The notes under the pieces were generated by a model. The model worked only from the letters and a program-made list of their open reading frames with translations, had not been told where the DNA came from and did not search any database. Below are positions 1 to 9,559 of a DNA stretch of 64,000 bases, piece after piece. This DNA is from Posidoniimonas polymericola (GTDB taxonomy: Bacteria; Planctomycetota; Planctomycetia; Pirellulales; Lacipirellulaceae), in assembly GCF_007859935.1 (NCBI RefSeq), contig NZ_SJPO01000008.1, positions 186,001 through 250,000 of the forward strand, given 5' to 3'. Each line of letters begins with the position of its first letter. The first letter of the stretch is position 1. The position numbers and the translations under genes are program-made.

Positions 1-3000
1 GGCGGTAAGGAGCGTCACGGTGTCGCCGCCGTTGCCGAGGTTGCGGTCTCCGAAGCCAGTGGAAGCTACGTTCAGGCCCTCGCCGTAGACCGCGGTGAAC
101 ACCTCCGGAGTGCGGGCGACAATCAGCCGCTCGCCCGGCGCGAGCATCACGCCGGAGTCGATCACATACGGCTCGGACGCGAAGTCGACGATCTGCACGC
201 CCGACAAGTCGGTGGCCGAAACGCCGGTGTTGAGCAGTTCGATAAACTCGAGGTCGCTCTCGTCGGCGACCACCCCGGCGCTGGGGTGGTAGTGGACCTC
301 CGTGACCGCTACCGTGGGGTTGAGCGCGGCGGCGCCGGCGACGAACTCGATGGGGTCGGACCAGTGGCTCCAGTGCCCGTCGGCGTCCTGCATGCGGACC
401 CGCGTCCGGTACGTGGCGCCCGGCTCGAACGCGTCGGCCGGCGCCATTTGCTGGCTGGTGAACGTGGTCTGCGTGCCCGACTCCCAAACGCTGTTCAGCT
501 CGTAGAGGAAGGGCGTGCCCGAGGTGTAGCCGGCGGTCTGCGAGCTGCGCACCTCGGCTGCCCGCCACTCCATCGCGGCAAACGAACCGGCGCCCTGAGG
601 GTCGCTGAAGGCGGATGCTTCAAACACCAGTTGATCGACAGGGAATTGGGCGGCCCCCACGTAACTTATCGAGGGTTTGTTGGGGACGCCGGACTCCGAA
701 CCGCGTGACTGGACGAGGTTGTAGCCGTAGCCGCCGGGGCTAACGAAGTCCTGCATGTAGTCGACCAGGCCGGCGAAGGTCTCGCTCTGGAGCAGTTGCG
801 GGTTGAAGTTCTCGTACCAGATGCCCTTCTTTACTTTGCGGGGGTGGAAGTCCCACATCGCCTGGTTAGCGTCGACAATGGTCTGATCGCCGCCGGGCGC
901 CAGCACGTTGGCGAGCTCCTCGATCACCAGCGCGGCGTCGCCGTTGTTGAGCAGCAAGTCGGTGACCTCACGCAGCCGGTTCTCGTACGCTAGGGCCGCC
1001 TCCGGGTGCTGCGAGAGCAGCGAGCGGATGTTCTCGCGGTTGGTCACTGGATTGCCCAGGTGCGGCGCGTCCTCGAACGTGAGGTCGAGATCCCAGGGGA
1101 TGACGTACCACTGACCACTGACCTGATCGCGGTAGTAGTTGACGTTCTCGTTGGGGCGGATGTCTGAGTTGTTGACTAGGTGGTTGACGATGTTCCACGC
1201 GAAGTAGACGTCCCAGTTGAGGTTCTCTTCCCACCACTGGAGGGTTTCGAACCCGCCGTCGATCCCGGACATGAACGCCGCGAGGTCCGACCGGTCGGTG
1301 ACCGACTCAGAGCCCTGGTGGCGTTGGTTGGTCGCGCCGAACACGCTGCTGTGCATGTTGTAGACGTTGCCGTCTTCCAGGCCGCGTTCGTCGAGGAAGC
1401 TGCCGTCGGGCTGCTCGATACCGACGTACAGGCCCCAGAAGTCGCCGCTGTACTGGTCGCCGCCGGTTTCGGACGCGCCGTCGATCACCCGGAAGTTGAA
1501 GTACGTGGTGTACGGCGAGGGCGCGCCGGCCAAGTCGTAGAGCTTGAACGCGGCAGCCTCGGAGAGCACGGTCCCCTCGGTCGAGATGTCGTTGCGCCAC
1601 CAGGGGTTGGTCCCCGGCAGCACGTTGATCTCGTCCCAGGTCTCGCCGAATGGCGCGCCGTAGTTGTCCCGCGCCTGCAGGTGGTGACCATTGAGGAACT
1701 CGATCTTCCACTTGTTCTTTCCGACCTGGTAGGTCGACGCGACGCCGCGGTTGCGGAACTCGACGTGGTCGTAGACCACGCCGTCGTAGACCAGGGTGCC
1801 GCGGAACAGCACCTCGTTGTACTGCCCGTTGTACTGGCTGTTGGTGACGTCCGTCGCGTTGGCGATCAGGTGGTAGGTGGCGATGTCGTCGAGCGCGTCG
1901 CCGCTGTAGACCACACTCGGCTCGAACCCCGGTCGCAACGACGCCGTGTAGTCGGGCACGCCGTCGTAGACGAAGTACGCAAAGTTCGGCTGCGGGTCGT
2001 CGGCGTAGGGCGCGGTGACGCTGGCGCCGAGCGCATCCTCGGCGGTGATTCGGTACCGCACCAGCCGGCGGTGGACCTGCAGGCTGGCGGGCAGGGTCAC
2101 CGAGTAGACGTCGTCGCCGGCGACGGCGTCCCCCAGCACGCCGTCGTCGTTCATGGCGAGGGACGTCCAGCCGGTGTCGTACCCGGGGTCGGTGAGGCGG
2201 ATGTAGGCGCCAGGGTCGACCGTCTGGTACTCGAGGTAAAGCTGCTGCACGCCGTCCGGGTCGGTCGCCTTGATCGTGACCACTACCTCCTCGCCAGAAC
2301 CGGGCTGCGGGTTGGAGAGCGAGAGCTGCCGCAGCTGCGGCGCCGCGTTGGTCGACCGCACCGAGTTCACGGCGCCGGGCGTGGGGAGCCCCACCGTGGC
2401 GTCGGGCACGCTCAGTTCTAGGTTGAACGAGAAGTCGCTGCTGTCGAGTGTCCCGTTGAGCGCGTGGACCGCCACCGTGTTCTCGCCGGCGGTGAGCAGG
2501 CTCGATGCGTTGGCGATCTGCAGGGTTTCCCACTCGGCCTCGTGGTTGGATCCGGAGGTGCTGTCGTGGTTTTTGGCGCCAGCCGAAACGTTGAACCGGC
2601 CGACCTCTGCGCCGTTCAGGTACACGATGGCGCCGTCGTCGACGTACACACGCAGCTCCAGCGCGTCGGGCAGATTCGCGTCGAGCGTAAAGGTGCGCCG
2701 GGCGTAGATCGAGCTGTAGTTGAACCGCATGTCGGACAGCACCGTGGCGTCGTCGCCGTCACCGTAGCCGAGCGTGGCGGCCCCGTCTTGCCACGCCACC
2801 GCGTCGTTCAGCTCGTTGAAATCGGAACTCCGCCAGTCTGTAGCCGGCGTGTTCGAATTGGCCGGCGGGTTGGACCCTACTCCTTTGCGGTAACGCCACA
2901 CGCTGCCGGTTTGCACCAGCGATTCGCCCGCGTGTGCGCTCGACGACAGGCCCGAGGAACGCCAGCTGCCCGCTAAGTCGTTGTCGAGCGCCGGGTTGAT

Positions 3001-3468
3001 GAGCTCGAGCGAGTTGCCGACCTCGCCGACGGTCGGCCACGGGAAGCCCGGCCGGTAGGTGACCTCGTCGACCAGCACGCCGGCCGCGTCCAGCAGCTCG
3101 ATCTTTTCGCCCTCGTTGCTCAAGCGGTCGCCCTGCTCCCACTCGCCCAGTGGCGCGAATCCAAACTTGCCGTTGAATTCGTTGGCGTTCTGCGTGACCA
3201 CCACGAACCCGCCGGCGGGGATCTCGGCGCCGGCGGGGAACGTGTAGTCCACGGCGTCGTCGATCCGCCACCCGGCCAAGTCGACCGTCTCGGCTCCCGT
3301 GTTGTGCAGTTCCAGGAACTCAACCTGCTCCGTGGCGACGTCAGGGTCGTAGTGGATCTCGTTAATCACGACCGCCAACAGCCGGCGTTCCTCCAGACGC
3401 TCGCCCCCGCGGAGCCGTCGCTTCGCCAGCGAACGCCGGCGGGGATTCTTAGGGGTCTGCCGATTCAT
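1..3468 (-). CDS. Exported CotH kinase-like / lamin-tail domain protein (3' end outside window)
   Basis: Reads leftward off the window edge: 1156 residues are visible and the C-terminus is missing. The ATG has AAGGA six bases upstream. Residues 1-32 are basic and end in LEERRLLA, an N-terminal motif I associate with large exported planctomycete proteins. A lamin-tail domain follows (about 34-150, VINEIHYDP), then a beta-sandwich region (about 180-330), a fibronectin-like stretch (about 390-490) and a CotH domain (about 540-830) with FRNRG near 569, NMHSS near 705 and VIPWDLDLTF near 790. A second lamin-tail domain begins near 1056 (VTEVHYHPS). CotH of Bacillus spore coats is a protein kinase; whether this secreted relative is active cannot be judged from sequence. 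Probably a surface or extracellular protein. Confidence 0.88.
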   Translation of the reverse strand, partial: MNRQTPKNPRRRSLAKRRLRGGERLEERRLLAVVINEIHYDPDVATEQVEFLELHNTGAETVDLAGWRIDDAVDYTFPAGAEIPAGGFVVVTQNANEFNGKFGFAPLGEWEQGDRLSNEGEKIELLDAAGVLVDEVTYRPGFPWPTVGEVGNSLELINPALDNDLAGSWRSSGLSSSAHAGESLVQTGSVWRYRKGVGSNPPANSNTPATDWRSSDFNELNDAVAWQDGAATLGYGDGDDATVLSDMRFNYSSIYARRTFTLDANLPDALELRVYVDDGAIVYLNGAEVGRFNVSAGAKNHDSTSGSNHEAEWETLQIANASSLLTAGENTVAVHALNGTLDSSDFSFNLELSVPDATVGLPTPGAVNSVRSTNAAPQLRQLSLSNPQPGSGEEVVVTIKATDPDGVQQLYLEYQTVDPGAYIRLTDPGYDTGWTSLAMNDDGVLGDAVAGDDVYSVTLPASLQVHRRLVRYRITAEDALGASVTAPYADDPQPNFAYFVYDGVPDYTASLRPGFEPSVVYSGDALDDIATYHLIANATDVTNSQYNGQYNEVLFRGTLVYDGVVYDHVEFRNRGVASTYQVGKNKWKIEFLNGHHLQARDNYGAPFGETWDEINVLPGTNPWWRNDISTEGTVLSEAAAFKLYDLAGAPSPYTTYFNFRVIDGASETGGDQYSGDFWGLYVGIEQPDGSFLDERGLEDGNVYNMHSSVFGATNQRHQGSESVTDRSDLAAFMSGIDGGFETLQWWEENLNWDVYFAWNIVNHLVNNSDIRPNENVNYYRDQVSGQWYVIPWDLDLTFEDAPHLGNPVTNRENIRSLLSQHPEAALAYENRLREVTDLLLNNGDAALVIEELANVLAPGGDQTIVDANQAMWDFHPRKVKKGIWYENFNPQLLQSETFAGLVDYMQDFVSPGGYGYNLVQSRGSESGVPNKPSISYVGAAQFPVDQLVFEASAFSDPQGAGSFAAMEWRAAEVRSSQTAGYTSGTPFLYELNSVWESGTQTTFTSQQMAPADAFEPGATYRTRVRMQDADGHWSHWSDPIEFVAGAAALNPTVAVTEVHYHPSAGVVADESDLEFIELLNTGVSATDLSGVQIVDFASEPYVIDSGVMLAPGERLIVARTPEVFTAVYGEGLNVASTGFGDRNLGNGGDTVTLLTA

Positions 3469-3842
3469 GGTGGATCCTTGACGCTATCCATCTTCGCTTG
3501 CAGTCGCTGCCCGAGGGCAGCTGCCGAGGCACGCAAGCCGGTTACGCGGGAGGTAGAAACGTTCGACACTGTCGGGAAGTGAAGAGCCTCCGACGCTGCC
3601 CGCTGTCTGATAAGGATCTTCTATTATGCCCAGATAATCGCGTGCGGGGAAAGCAAACGGACGTGATTGCAGGAAAAATGCTCCCCGGTGCATCGCGGGG
3701 CGGCGTCCCACCAGGCATTCTGAGTTGGCCTGACATCGCGGCGTCTTCTGCTGGTGTTGGGGCTGCAATCGGCGTAAGATTCTTGACGTTGCGATGATGG
3801 CGGGCTCCTCCTCTTCTCTCTTCTCTTCGCGCGAGGCGTATC
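3469..3842. other. Divergent intergenic region, 374 bp
   Basis: Lies between the leftward CotH gene and the rightward GYF_2 gene, so it should hold both promoters. A relatively AT-rich patch is at 3617-3640. No confident -35/-10 pair, repeat or RNA gene was found. Confidence 0.5.
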
Positions 3843-4298
3843 ATGGCCACCGAGTGGTACTGTCGGTTGATGGGGGCCGAGCTGGGCCCGTTCACCTCCA
3901 AGCAGCTGTTGGAGATGGCCCGCAGCCACCAGGTCACGCCCGACGACTCGGTCCGCAAAGGTCCCGATGGGGAGTGGGTCGGCGCGCACCGCGTGAAGGG
4001 ATTGTTCGAGGACCTATCGGCCTCGACGATCATCATGGCCGGCCTGCCGCCCGACGTGCAGGCGGCCCTCGACCGCAGGCAGCAAGAGCAAGAGAACAAG
4101 CAGGCGGCCAAGAAGCCGAAACCCTCGGCGGTCAGCTGGCACTACATCGGCGAAGAAGCCAAGGTTGGCCCTCTGACGTTCGACGAGCTCAAGGTGCATG
4201 GCCGCCAGGGCCTGCTCAAGCCGAACTGCCGCGTGTGGTCGTCGAAGTCGCCCAAGTGGCGGCGGGCGCGGGAGGTCGAGGGCCTGGAGTTCGAATAA
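3843..4298 (+). CDS. Tandem GYF_2 (DUF4339) domain protein, 151 aa
   Basis: Two copies of a short GYF_2-type module. The first is at about residues 5-58 (WYCRLMGAELGPFTSKQL ... GEWVGAHRVKGLF) and the second at about 99-148 (WHYIGEEAKVGPLTFDEL ... SPKWRRAREVEGL). A Lys/Gln-rich linker (about 78-95) joins them. In this family the W-Y/H, GP-hydrophobic and later W positions are conserved, and all are present in both copies. GYF_2 domains are thought to bind proline-rich or membrane-associated partners; no partner is evident here. There is no signal peptide, so it is probably cytoplasmic. GAGG lies about seven bases before the ATG. It appears monocistronic. Confidence 0.85.
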   Translation: MATEWYCRLMGAELGPFTSKQLLEMARSHQVTPDDSVRKGPDGEWVGAHRVKGLFEDLSASTIIMAGLPPDVQAALDRRQQEQENKQAAKKPKPSAVSWHYIGEEAKVGPLTFDELKVHGRQGLLKPNCRVWSSKSPKWRRAREVEGLEFE

Positions 4299-4439
4299 AC
4301 GTCGGCCGGGCCTCCTGAGATGCGTGGAGTGGCAAGGGGCCAGGCACAGACGCGTCGTTCGCTGTAATTGGACAGCCGTCTGCGGTTGGCAGTACACTGG
4401 CAGGGTCTCTTTAAGCTCCAGTGACTAACGGAATGCCCG

Positions 4440-7307
4440 ATGCGTGCGTGCTTGTCCTCAATGGTGTGCTTCGTGGTGGTATCCGCCGCAGTTGCAGCGG
4501 ACGCTCAGTCGGACCCTAGCAACTTTACGACCGTCTGGAACCTGCCACCTGACGCGCCGCCTTCCATGATTGGCAGCGACACCCAAGTCAACGTGCTAGT
4601 TGGCGGCGCGCTGGGCAATCAATTTGACGCGGGAAAGTTCAGCAGCGACAGCAATATCGAAGTGAACGTCCTGGGTGGCAGCATCGGCGGCTTCGCCGAG
4701 TTTCGCGGCGAGTCGACCCTCAATCTGGCAGCGGGGTCGGTGGGCAGCTCCCTGTACCTCTACTCCGGCGCCCAGTTGAATATGTCGGGCGGAGAAGTGT
4801 TCGGCTTGTTGAACCTCCAGCATGGTTCGTCCTTCGTCTTGACCGGAGGTCGCGTCAATCAGCTCTCGGCGTCCTACGGGACCACCGTCGACGTGAGTGG
4901 GGGCATTATCTCGCACGATTTCGCCGTGATTGGCGCCCCCGCAACGCAGGAGGTAGAACCGGCAGTGCTCAACTTCAGCGATGGGTACATCGGACCATCG
5001 TTCGAGGCGCGGGACAACAGCGTCATCAATATGAGCGGTGGTCTGATTCACACCGGCTTCGTTTCCCGGCTCGGCAGCGTCGTCAACCTCTCCGGCGGAC
5101 GCATCTACTCGTACTACAACCTCGAGGGAGAACTGAACATGGCCGGCGGGTCGATCGCCTGGGGATTCGACGCCCTGCCCGGCTCCTCGCTCAACGCCAG
5201 CGGTGGGGAATTCGAAAGCGGCCTCGAGATACTGGACGCGACGGCGCACTTCTCAGGGGGCGAGGTCCGCGGCGGGCTGATCGCCCGCGGCCAGAGCGAG
5301 GTCCGCCTGAGTGGCGGCACCTTCGGCGACAGCGTAACGCTGGAGCCCGGTGTGGCGGCGACGCTCGCTGGCGCTGAATTCCAGATCGATGGCGTGCCGG
5401 TTACCGGACTCGCCGGGCCGGGCAGCCAATTAACAACGACCCTGCCGACTGGTGCTCTGCTGTCGGGCGTGCTGGCCGACGGCACTCCGTTCGCTTTTAC
5501 CACCGAGGACGGCGACACGTTATCGGAGCTGCGATTGGAGGCCGCCGAGCCGCTGCCCGCGACGCCGGGCGTCTTTACGGCGTCGCTCGGCGACGCGCCG
5601 CTTGGTCTCCGCGCCGGTCAGACACTGAACGTCGACGACGGCGCCACGTCTCGTTTCAATGTGGTCGCCGGCCATGGAAGCACGCTCAATGTGCTCCCAG
5701 GCGGCAAGCTCCGCTACGGCGGCAAGGCGATCGGCGCCGAGATCAACATCTCCGGCGGCGTGGTCGAGTACGGGTTCGACGCGATGCTCGGGACCCAGGT
5801 CCACGCCACCGGCGGCAGCGTCGATCGGATCGACGTGTTCGCCGGCAGCACCCTAGTCATTGATGGGGACGGTCGAGTCAGTGGCGCCAAGGTGAAATCC
5901 GGCGGTCGGCTTGAGCTCGTTGGCGGCAGTCTGAGTGGGCTACAGATCGCTGCGGGCGCCGCGGCGGAGATGACCGGCGGCACGCTCGAAGCTCGCTGGC
6001 CCGACTTGTTCCTCGGCGGGGGAGAACTCGACATCTCCGGAGGAATGTTCGACGGCCCACTCGTTACCAGCGGTGGCGGGACGCTCCTGCTTCGAGGAGG
6101 CGAATTCGTCGTCGACGGGCAACCGGTGTCGCTCAACGAGGAAGAGCCGGCGACGATTGAGGTTCCGGCCGGCGCCGTGTTCACCGGCGTGCTCGCCGAC
6201 GGATCGCCGTTCATCCTGTCGGACCTGCTGGGCGACGCCATTGCCCCGTCAAGCGTGGCCCTTCTGCCTGCCGAGCTTCCAGCGGCTCAGACCGAACCCA
6301 TCGTCGTCGACCAGATAGTGTCGCTGGCTGGACTGCGGGCCGGGGAGGTGATGGTCGTCGTGGACGGCGGCGTCGTAACCGACAGTTTCAACGCCTTGCC
6401 TGGATCTTCGATCCATGTCACCGGCGCCGGCTCCGTCGGCAACGACCTGACGCTGCACGACGCAGACCTGGAGGTCGATCAGGGCAGCGTAGGCACGACC
6501 ACCACGCTGCAAGGGAGTTCGGTGCGAGTCGGCGGAACGGGCGAAGTGAACATGGCGACACTCTCGCAGAGCAGTCTCGAAGTGTCGTCCGACGGGGCGG
6601 TTGGCTACACCTACCTCCGTGACGGATCCCACGCGCGTATCGCTGGGGGTCAGGTGAGCATCGGGGGCCGCGGTTTCCCGATCTACGTTGAAAGCGGCTC
6701 GAGCATCGAGTTCTCTGGAACCGCCCGCACCTCGGGCATCGAAATCGACGCGGGTTCCTCCGGCGTTGTCGCCGGCGGTGAGCTACTTTACGAGCTCGAC
6801 CTACTGGCCGGCGCCGAACTCGAGATCGTCGCCGCCGAGTTTCTCCTCGACGGGACGCCAATCGCAGGGCTCGAGCCGGGCGAGTCGCTGCTGTGGACCG
6901 AGCGGCAGGGTTTGCTGAGCGGCACATACGTCGATGGCCGCGCGTTTGAGTTCGACCTATCGGCCACGGGAAACAGCTTCCGCCGTGATTACTTTGACCC
7001 CGCCGGACTGCTTACGCTAACCCGCGTCCTGCCGGGCGACTTGAACCGCGACGGCGCCGTCGACGCCGCCGACCTCGACGAGTGGTTGAGCCAGTACGGC
7101 GCCGTGGTCGACCACATCGGCGATGGCGCCGACGCCAACTACGACGGCCGTGTCGACGCCGCCGACTACACGCTGTGGCGTGACCACTTCACGCCGGCAG
7201 TTACCAGCTCGGCGCCCGAGCCGATGGCGGCGGCTTTGATGGCTAGCCTGGCGGCATGGGGATGCGTTTGCCAGCGTCGGCGTGGGGTTGGATCGGCCCG
7301 CTGCTAG
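4440..7307 (+). CDS. Secreted beta-helix-like protein with dockerin-like repeats and PEP-CTERM-like tail, 955 aa
   Basis: A signal peptide (about 1-23, cleavage after VAADA) leads into roughly 840 residues of short repeats built around SGG, LNMSGG and GGxx. These alternate hydrophobic, Gly and Asn/Ser positions in the way expected of a right-handed beta-helix. A larger module recurs three times, each marked by EFxxDGxP and then a GxLxxGxxFxF-type line, near residues 315, 554 and 800. Two dockerin-type calcium-loop repeats follow (about 864-920, DLNRDGAVDAADLDEW and DANYDGRVDAADYTLW). The end is a short PEP-CTERM-like tail (APEP, hydrophobic helix, CQRRRG). Likely anchored or processed at the cell surface by an exosortase not seen here. 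Function unknown. Confidence 0.82.
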   Translation: MRACLSSMVCFVVVSAAVAADAQSDPSNFTTVWNLPPDAPPSMIGSDTQVNVLVGGALGNQFDAGKFSSDSNIEVNVLGGSIGGFAEFRGESTLNLAAGSVGSSLYLYSGAQLNMSGGEVFGLLNLQHGSSFVLTGGRVNQLSASYGTTVDVSGGIISHDFAVIGAPATQEVEPAVLNFSDGYIGPSFEARDNSVINMSGGLIHTGFVSRLGSVVNLSGGRIYSYYNLEGELNMAGGSIAWGFDALPGSSLNASGGEFESGLEILDATAHFSGGEVRGGLIARGQSEVRLSGGTFGDSVTLEPGVAATLAGAEFQIDGVPVTGLAGPGSQLTTTLPTGALLSGVLADGTPFAFTTEDGDTLSELRLEAAEPLPATPGVFTASLGDAPLGLRAGQTLNVDDGATSRFNVVAGHGSTLNVLPGGKLRYGGKAIGAEINISGGVVEYGFDAMLGTQVHATGGSVDRIDVFAGSTLVIDGDGRVSGAKVKSGGRLELVGGSLSGLQIAAGAAAEMTGGTLEARWPDLFLGGGELDISGGMFDGPLVTSGGGTLLLRGGEFVVDGQPVSLNEEEPATIEVPAGAVFTGVLADGSPFILSDLLGDAIAPSSVALLPAELPAAQTEPIVVDQIVSLAGLRAGEVMVVVDGGVVTDSFNALPGSSIHVTGAGSVGNDLTLHDADLEVDQGSVGTTTTLQGSSVRVGGTGEVNMATLSQSSLEVSSDGAVGYTYLRDGSHARIAGGQVSIGGRGFPIYVESGSSIEFSGTARTSGIEIDAGSSGVVAGGELLYELDLLAGAELEIVAAEFLLDGTPIAGLEPGESLLWTERQGLLSGTYVDGRAFEFDLSATGNSFRRDYFDPAGLLTLTRVLPGDLNRDGAVDAADLDEWLSQYGAVVDHIGDGADANYDGRVDAADYTLWRDHFTPAVTSSAPEPMAAALMASLAAWGCVCQRRRGVGSARC

Positions 7308-7474
7308 GGTCCGCCGCTAGGGTCCAACGCCACTCCGCCTTGGTCGCGTCAATCCGCATGTGGCCGGCAAGCGATCACCCACGTAGTCGCACTGACCGGC
7401 GGGAGAAGACCGTCGGCGCCCGGCCCCGCCGCAGAGTTGCCGCACCGTCCTGGTCGGTTCGCGCGACGCCTGCG

Positions 7475-7480
7475 TATAAT
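7475..7480 (+). promoter_or_regulatory. TATAAT -10 box placed for a leaderless ygiQ transcript
   Basis: A perfect TATAAT ends six bases before the chosen ATG of ygiQ, which puts the expected transcription start on or next to the A of the start codon. No convincing -35 hexamer is at 16-18 bp. The absence of a Shine-Dalgarno sequence supports leaderless translation. Confidence 0.5.
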
Positions 7481-7486
7481 CGCGAC

Positions 7487-9526
7487 ATGCAGCTCCCCAT
7501 TCTCAACAATCCCCCGGCGCCGGGCCAAACGGCTGACGCGCTGGCCTCCCTGCCGGTCCTGCCCCACAACGGCGCCCCGCCGCAGCCCCTGCCGATGAGC
7601 GTCGAGGAGATGCGCGCCCGCGGCTGGGACGAGGTCGACATCGTGTTCATCACCGGCGACGCGTACGTCGACCACCCGAGCTTCGCGATGGCCCTGTTAG
7701 GCCGCGTGCTCGAGGCGGCCGGCTACCGGGTCGGCATCGTCAGCCAGCCCGACTGGCAGAGCTGCGAGGCGTGGAAGACGTTTGGTCGGCCGCGGCTGTT
7801 CTTTGCGATCAGCGGCGGCAACATGGACTCGATGATCAACCACTACACGGCCAACCGGAAGGTCCGCAACAGCGACGCCTACTCGCCCGGCGGCCGCATC
7901 GGCCTGCGGCCCGACCGCGCGACGCTGGCCTACTGCCAGCGCGCCCGCGAGGCCTACAAGGGCGTGCCGGTGATCGCCGGCGGCGTCGAGGCGTCGCTCC
8001 GGCGGCTGGCGCACTACGACTACTGGAGCGAGAAGGTCCGCCGCTCGATATTGCTCGACTGCAAGGCCGACCTGCTGGTCTACGGGATGGGTGAGGACAG
8101 CATCGTCGAGATTGCGAGGCGGCTGGACGAGGGCGAAACGGTCGCCGACCTGCGCGACATGCGCGGCGTTGCGTACGCGCTCGGAGCCTCCGAGACCCCG
8201 CCCGAAGACGCGTTGGTGATCCCCAGCTTCGAGGAGGTCCGCGACGACAAGCCGGCCTTCGCCGAGGCGACCAAGATGATCCACAATGAGACCAACCCCT
8301 ACAACGCGCGGCGGCTGGTCCAGTTCCACGACCGCCAGGCGGTGGTGGCCAACGCGCCGCCGCTGCCGGTCTCGCAGGAGGTGATGGACCGGCTGTACGG
8401 CCTGCCCTATACCCGGCTGCCGCACCCCCGCTACACCGAGTCGGTCCCCGCGTTCGACATGATCAAGGACTCGGTCACAATCATGCGTGGCTGCTTCGGC
8501 GGCTGCACGTTCTGCTCGATCACCACCCACCAGGGCCGCATCATCCAGTCGCGGAGCAAGGAGTCGATCGTCGGCGAGGTGCAGCGGATGTCGGCCTCGC
8601 CCGAGTTTAAGGGAGTCGTCAGCGACATCGGCGGCCCGACGGCCAACATGTACGAGATGCGGTGCTCGAAGCCCGAGGTCGAGGCGGTCTGCCGGCGGCA
8701 ATCGTGCGTCCACCCCACGGTCTGCAAGCTGCTCGGCACGGACCACGGCCCGCTGATCGAGGTCATGAAGGAGGCCCGCGAGACGCCGGGCATCAAGAAG
8801 GTCCTGGTGGCGAGCGGCATCCGGATGGACCTGGCGCGGCTCTCGCCGAAGTACATGCGGGACCTGGTCCGCCACCACGTGGGTGGGCTGCTGAAGGTCG
8901 CGCCCGAGCACACCGACCCGAACGTGCTCAACAAGATGCGGAAGCCGAGCAACGGCGACTTCGAGAAGTTCACCGAGGTGTTCAAGAAGGAGTCGAAGAA
9001 GGCGGGCAAGAAGCAGCACATCGTGCCGTACTTTATCGCCAGCCACCCCGGCAGCGATCTCGACGCCATGATCGACCTGGCCGTGTTCCTCAAGCGGACC
9101 GGCTACCGACCTGACCAGGTGCAGGACTTCATCCCCGCACCGTTCGACGTCGCCACGGCGATGTACTACACCGGCATCGACCCGTTCACCAAGAAGCCGG
9201 TGCACGTCGCCCGCAAGCTGAACGACCGCAAGATGCAGCGGGCGCTGATGCAGTTCTTCAAGCCGGCCAATTACTTCGAGGTCCGCAAGGCCCTGCTCGC
9301 CGCCGGCCGCGAAGACCTGATCGGCGCCGGGTGCGACGCGTTGATCCCCGAGAACCCGCCGCCGGAGGCCTTCAAGGCCCGCCGCAAGGACGCCAACCGT
9401 CGGTTCCGCGGCGAGTACGTGCACGCCAAGGCGGCCGGCGCCGGGGACAAGAAGAAAAAGGGCAAGCGGAAGGAGTCCCGCCGGGCTCCGGGCAAGGGCT
9501 ACCGGCCGGACCGCAAGATGGACTGA
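7487..9526 (+). CDS. ygiQ: YgiQ family radical SAM protein, 679 aa
   Basis: Radical SAM protein of the UPF0313/YgiQ family, cytoplasmic, reaction unknown. The N-terminal region with FITGDAYVDHPSF and GIVSQPDW is typical of the family. The iron-sulfur motif CFGGCTFC places cysteines at residues 336, 340 and 343. Further hallmarks are ISGGNMDSMINHYT, APEHTD and YFIASHPG, and a Lys/Arg-rich tail ending in GKGYRPDRKMD. The frame is open further upstream to an ATG at 7256, but that extension overlaps the preceding gene and lacks family similarity. The ATG at 7487 gives the usual length and sits six bases after TATAAT. It converges on the S16 protease gene, with 33 bp between the stop codons. Confidence 0.93.
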   Translation: MQLPILNNPPAPGQTADALASLPVLPHNGAPPQPLPMSVEEMRARGWDEVDIVFITGDAYVDHPSFAMALLGRVLEAAGYRVGIVSQPDWQSCEAWKTFGRPRLFFAISGGNMDSMINHYTANRKVRNSDAYSPGGRIGLRPDRATLAYCQRAREAYKGVPVIAGGVEASLRRLAHYDYWSEKVRRSILLDCKADLLVYGMGEDSIVEIARRLDEGETVADLRDMRGVAYALGASETPPEDALVIPSFEEVRDDKPAFAEATKMIHNETNPYNARRLVQFHDRQAVVANAPPLPVSQEVMDRLYGLPYTRLPHPRYTESVPAFDMIKDSVTIMRGCFGGCTFCSITTHQGRIIQSRSKESIVGEVQRMSASPEFKGVVSDIGGPTANMYEMRCSKPEVEAVCRRQSCVHPTVCKLLGTDHGPLIEVMKEARETPGIKKVLVASGIRMDLARLSPKYMRDLVRHHVGGLLKVAPEHTDPNVLNKMRKPSNGDFEKFTEVFKKESKKAGKKQHIVPYFIASHPGSDLDAMIDLAVFLKRTGYRPDQVQDFIPAPFDVATAMYYTGIDPFTKKPVHVARKLNDRKMQRALMQFFKPANYFEVRKALLAAGREDLIGAGCDALIPENPPPEAFKARRKDANRRFRGEYVHAKAAGAGDKKKKGKRKESRRAPGKGYRPDRKMD

Positions 9527-9559
9527 CGCTATCGAGCGCCGCACCAAAGGGCCGGCCGT

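Noticed and set aside
1180..2533. Two opposed frames of about 410 codons inside the CotH gene
   Set aside because: Both lie within the continuous CotH/lamin-tail reading frame, which carries recognisable domains; that frame has no stop in the window because the gene runs off the edge.
7697..9547. A 616-codon frame opposite ygiQ
   Set aside because: Antisense to a well-recognised radical SAM gene; no domain and the same shadow composition.
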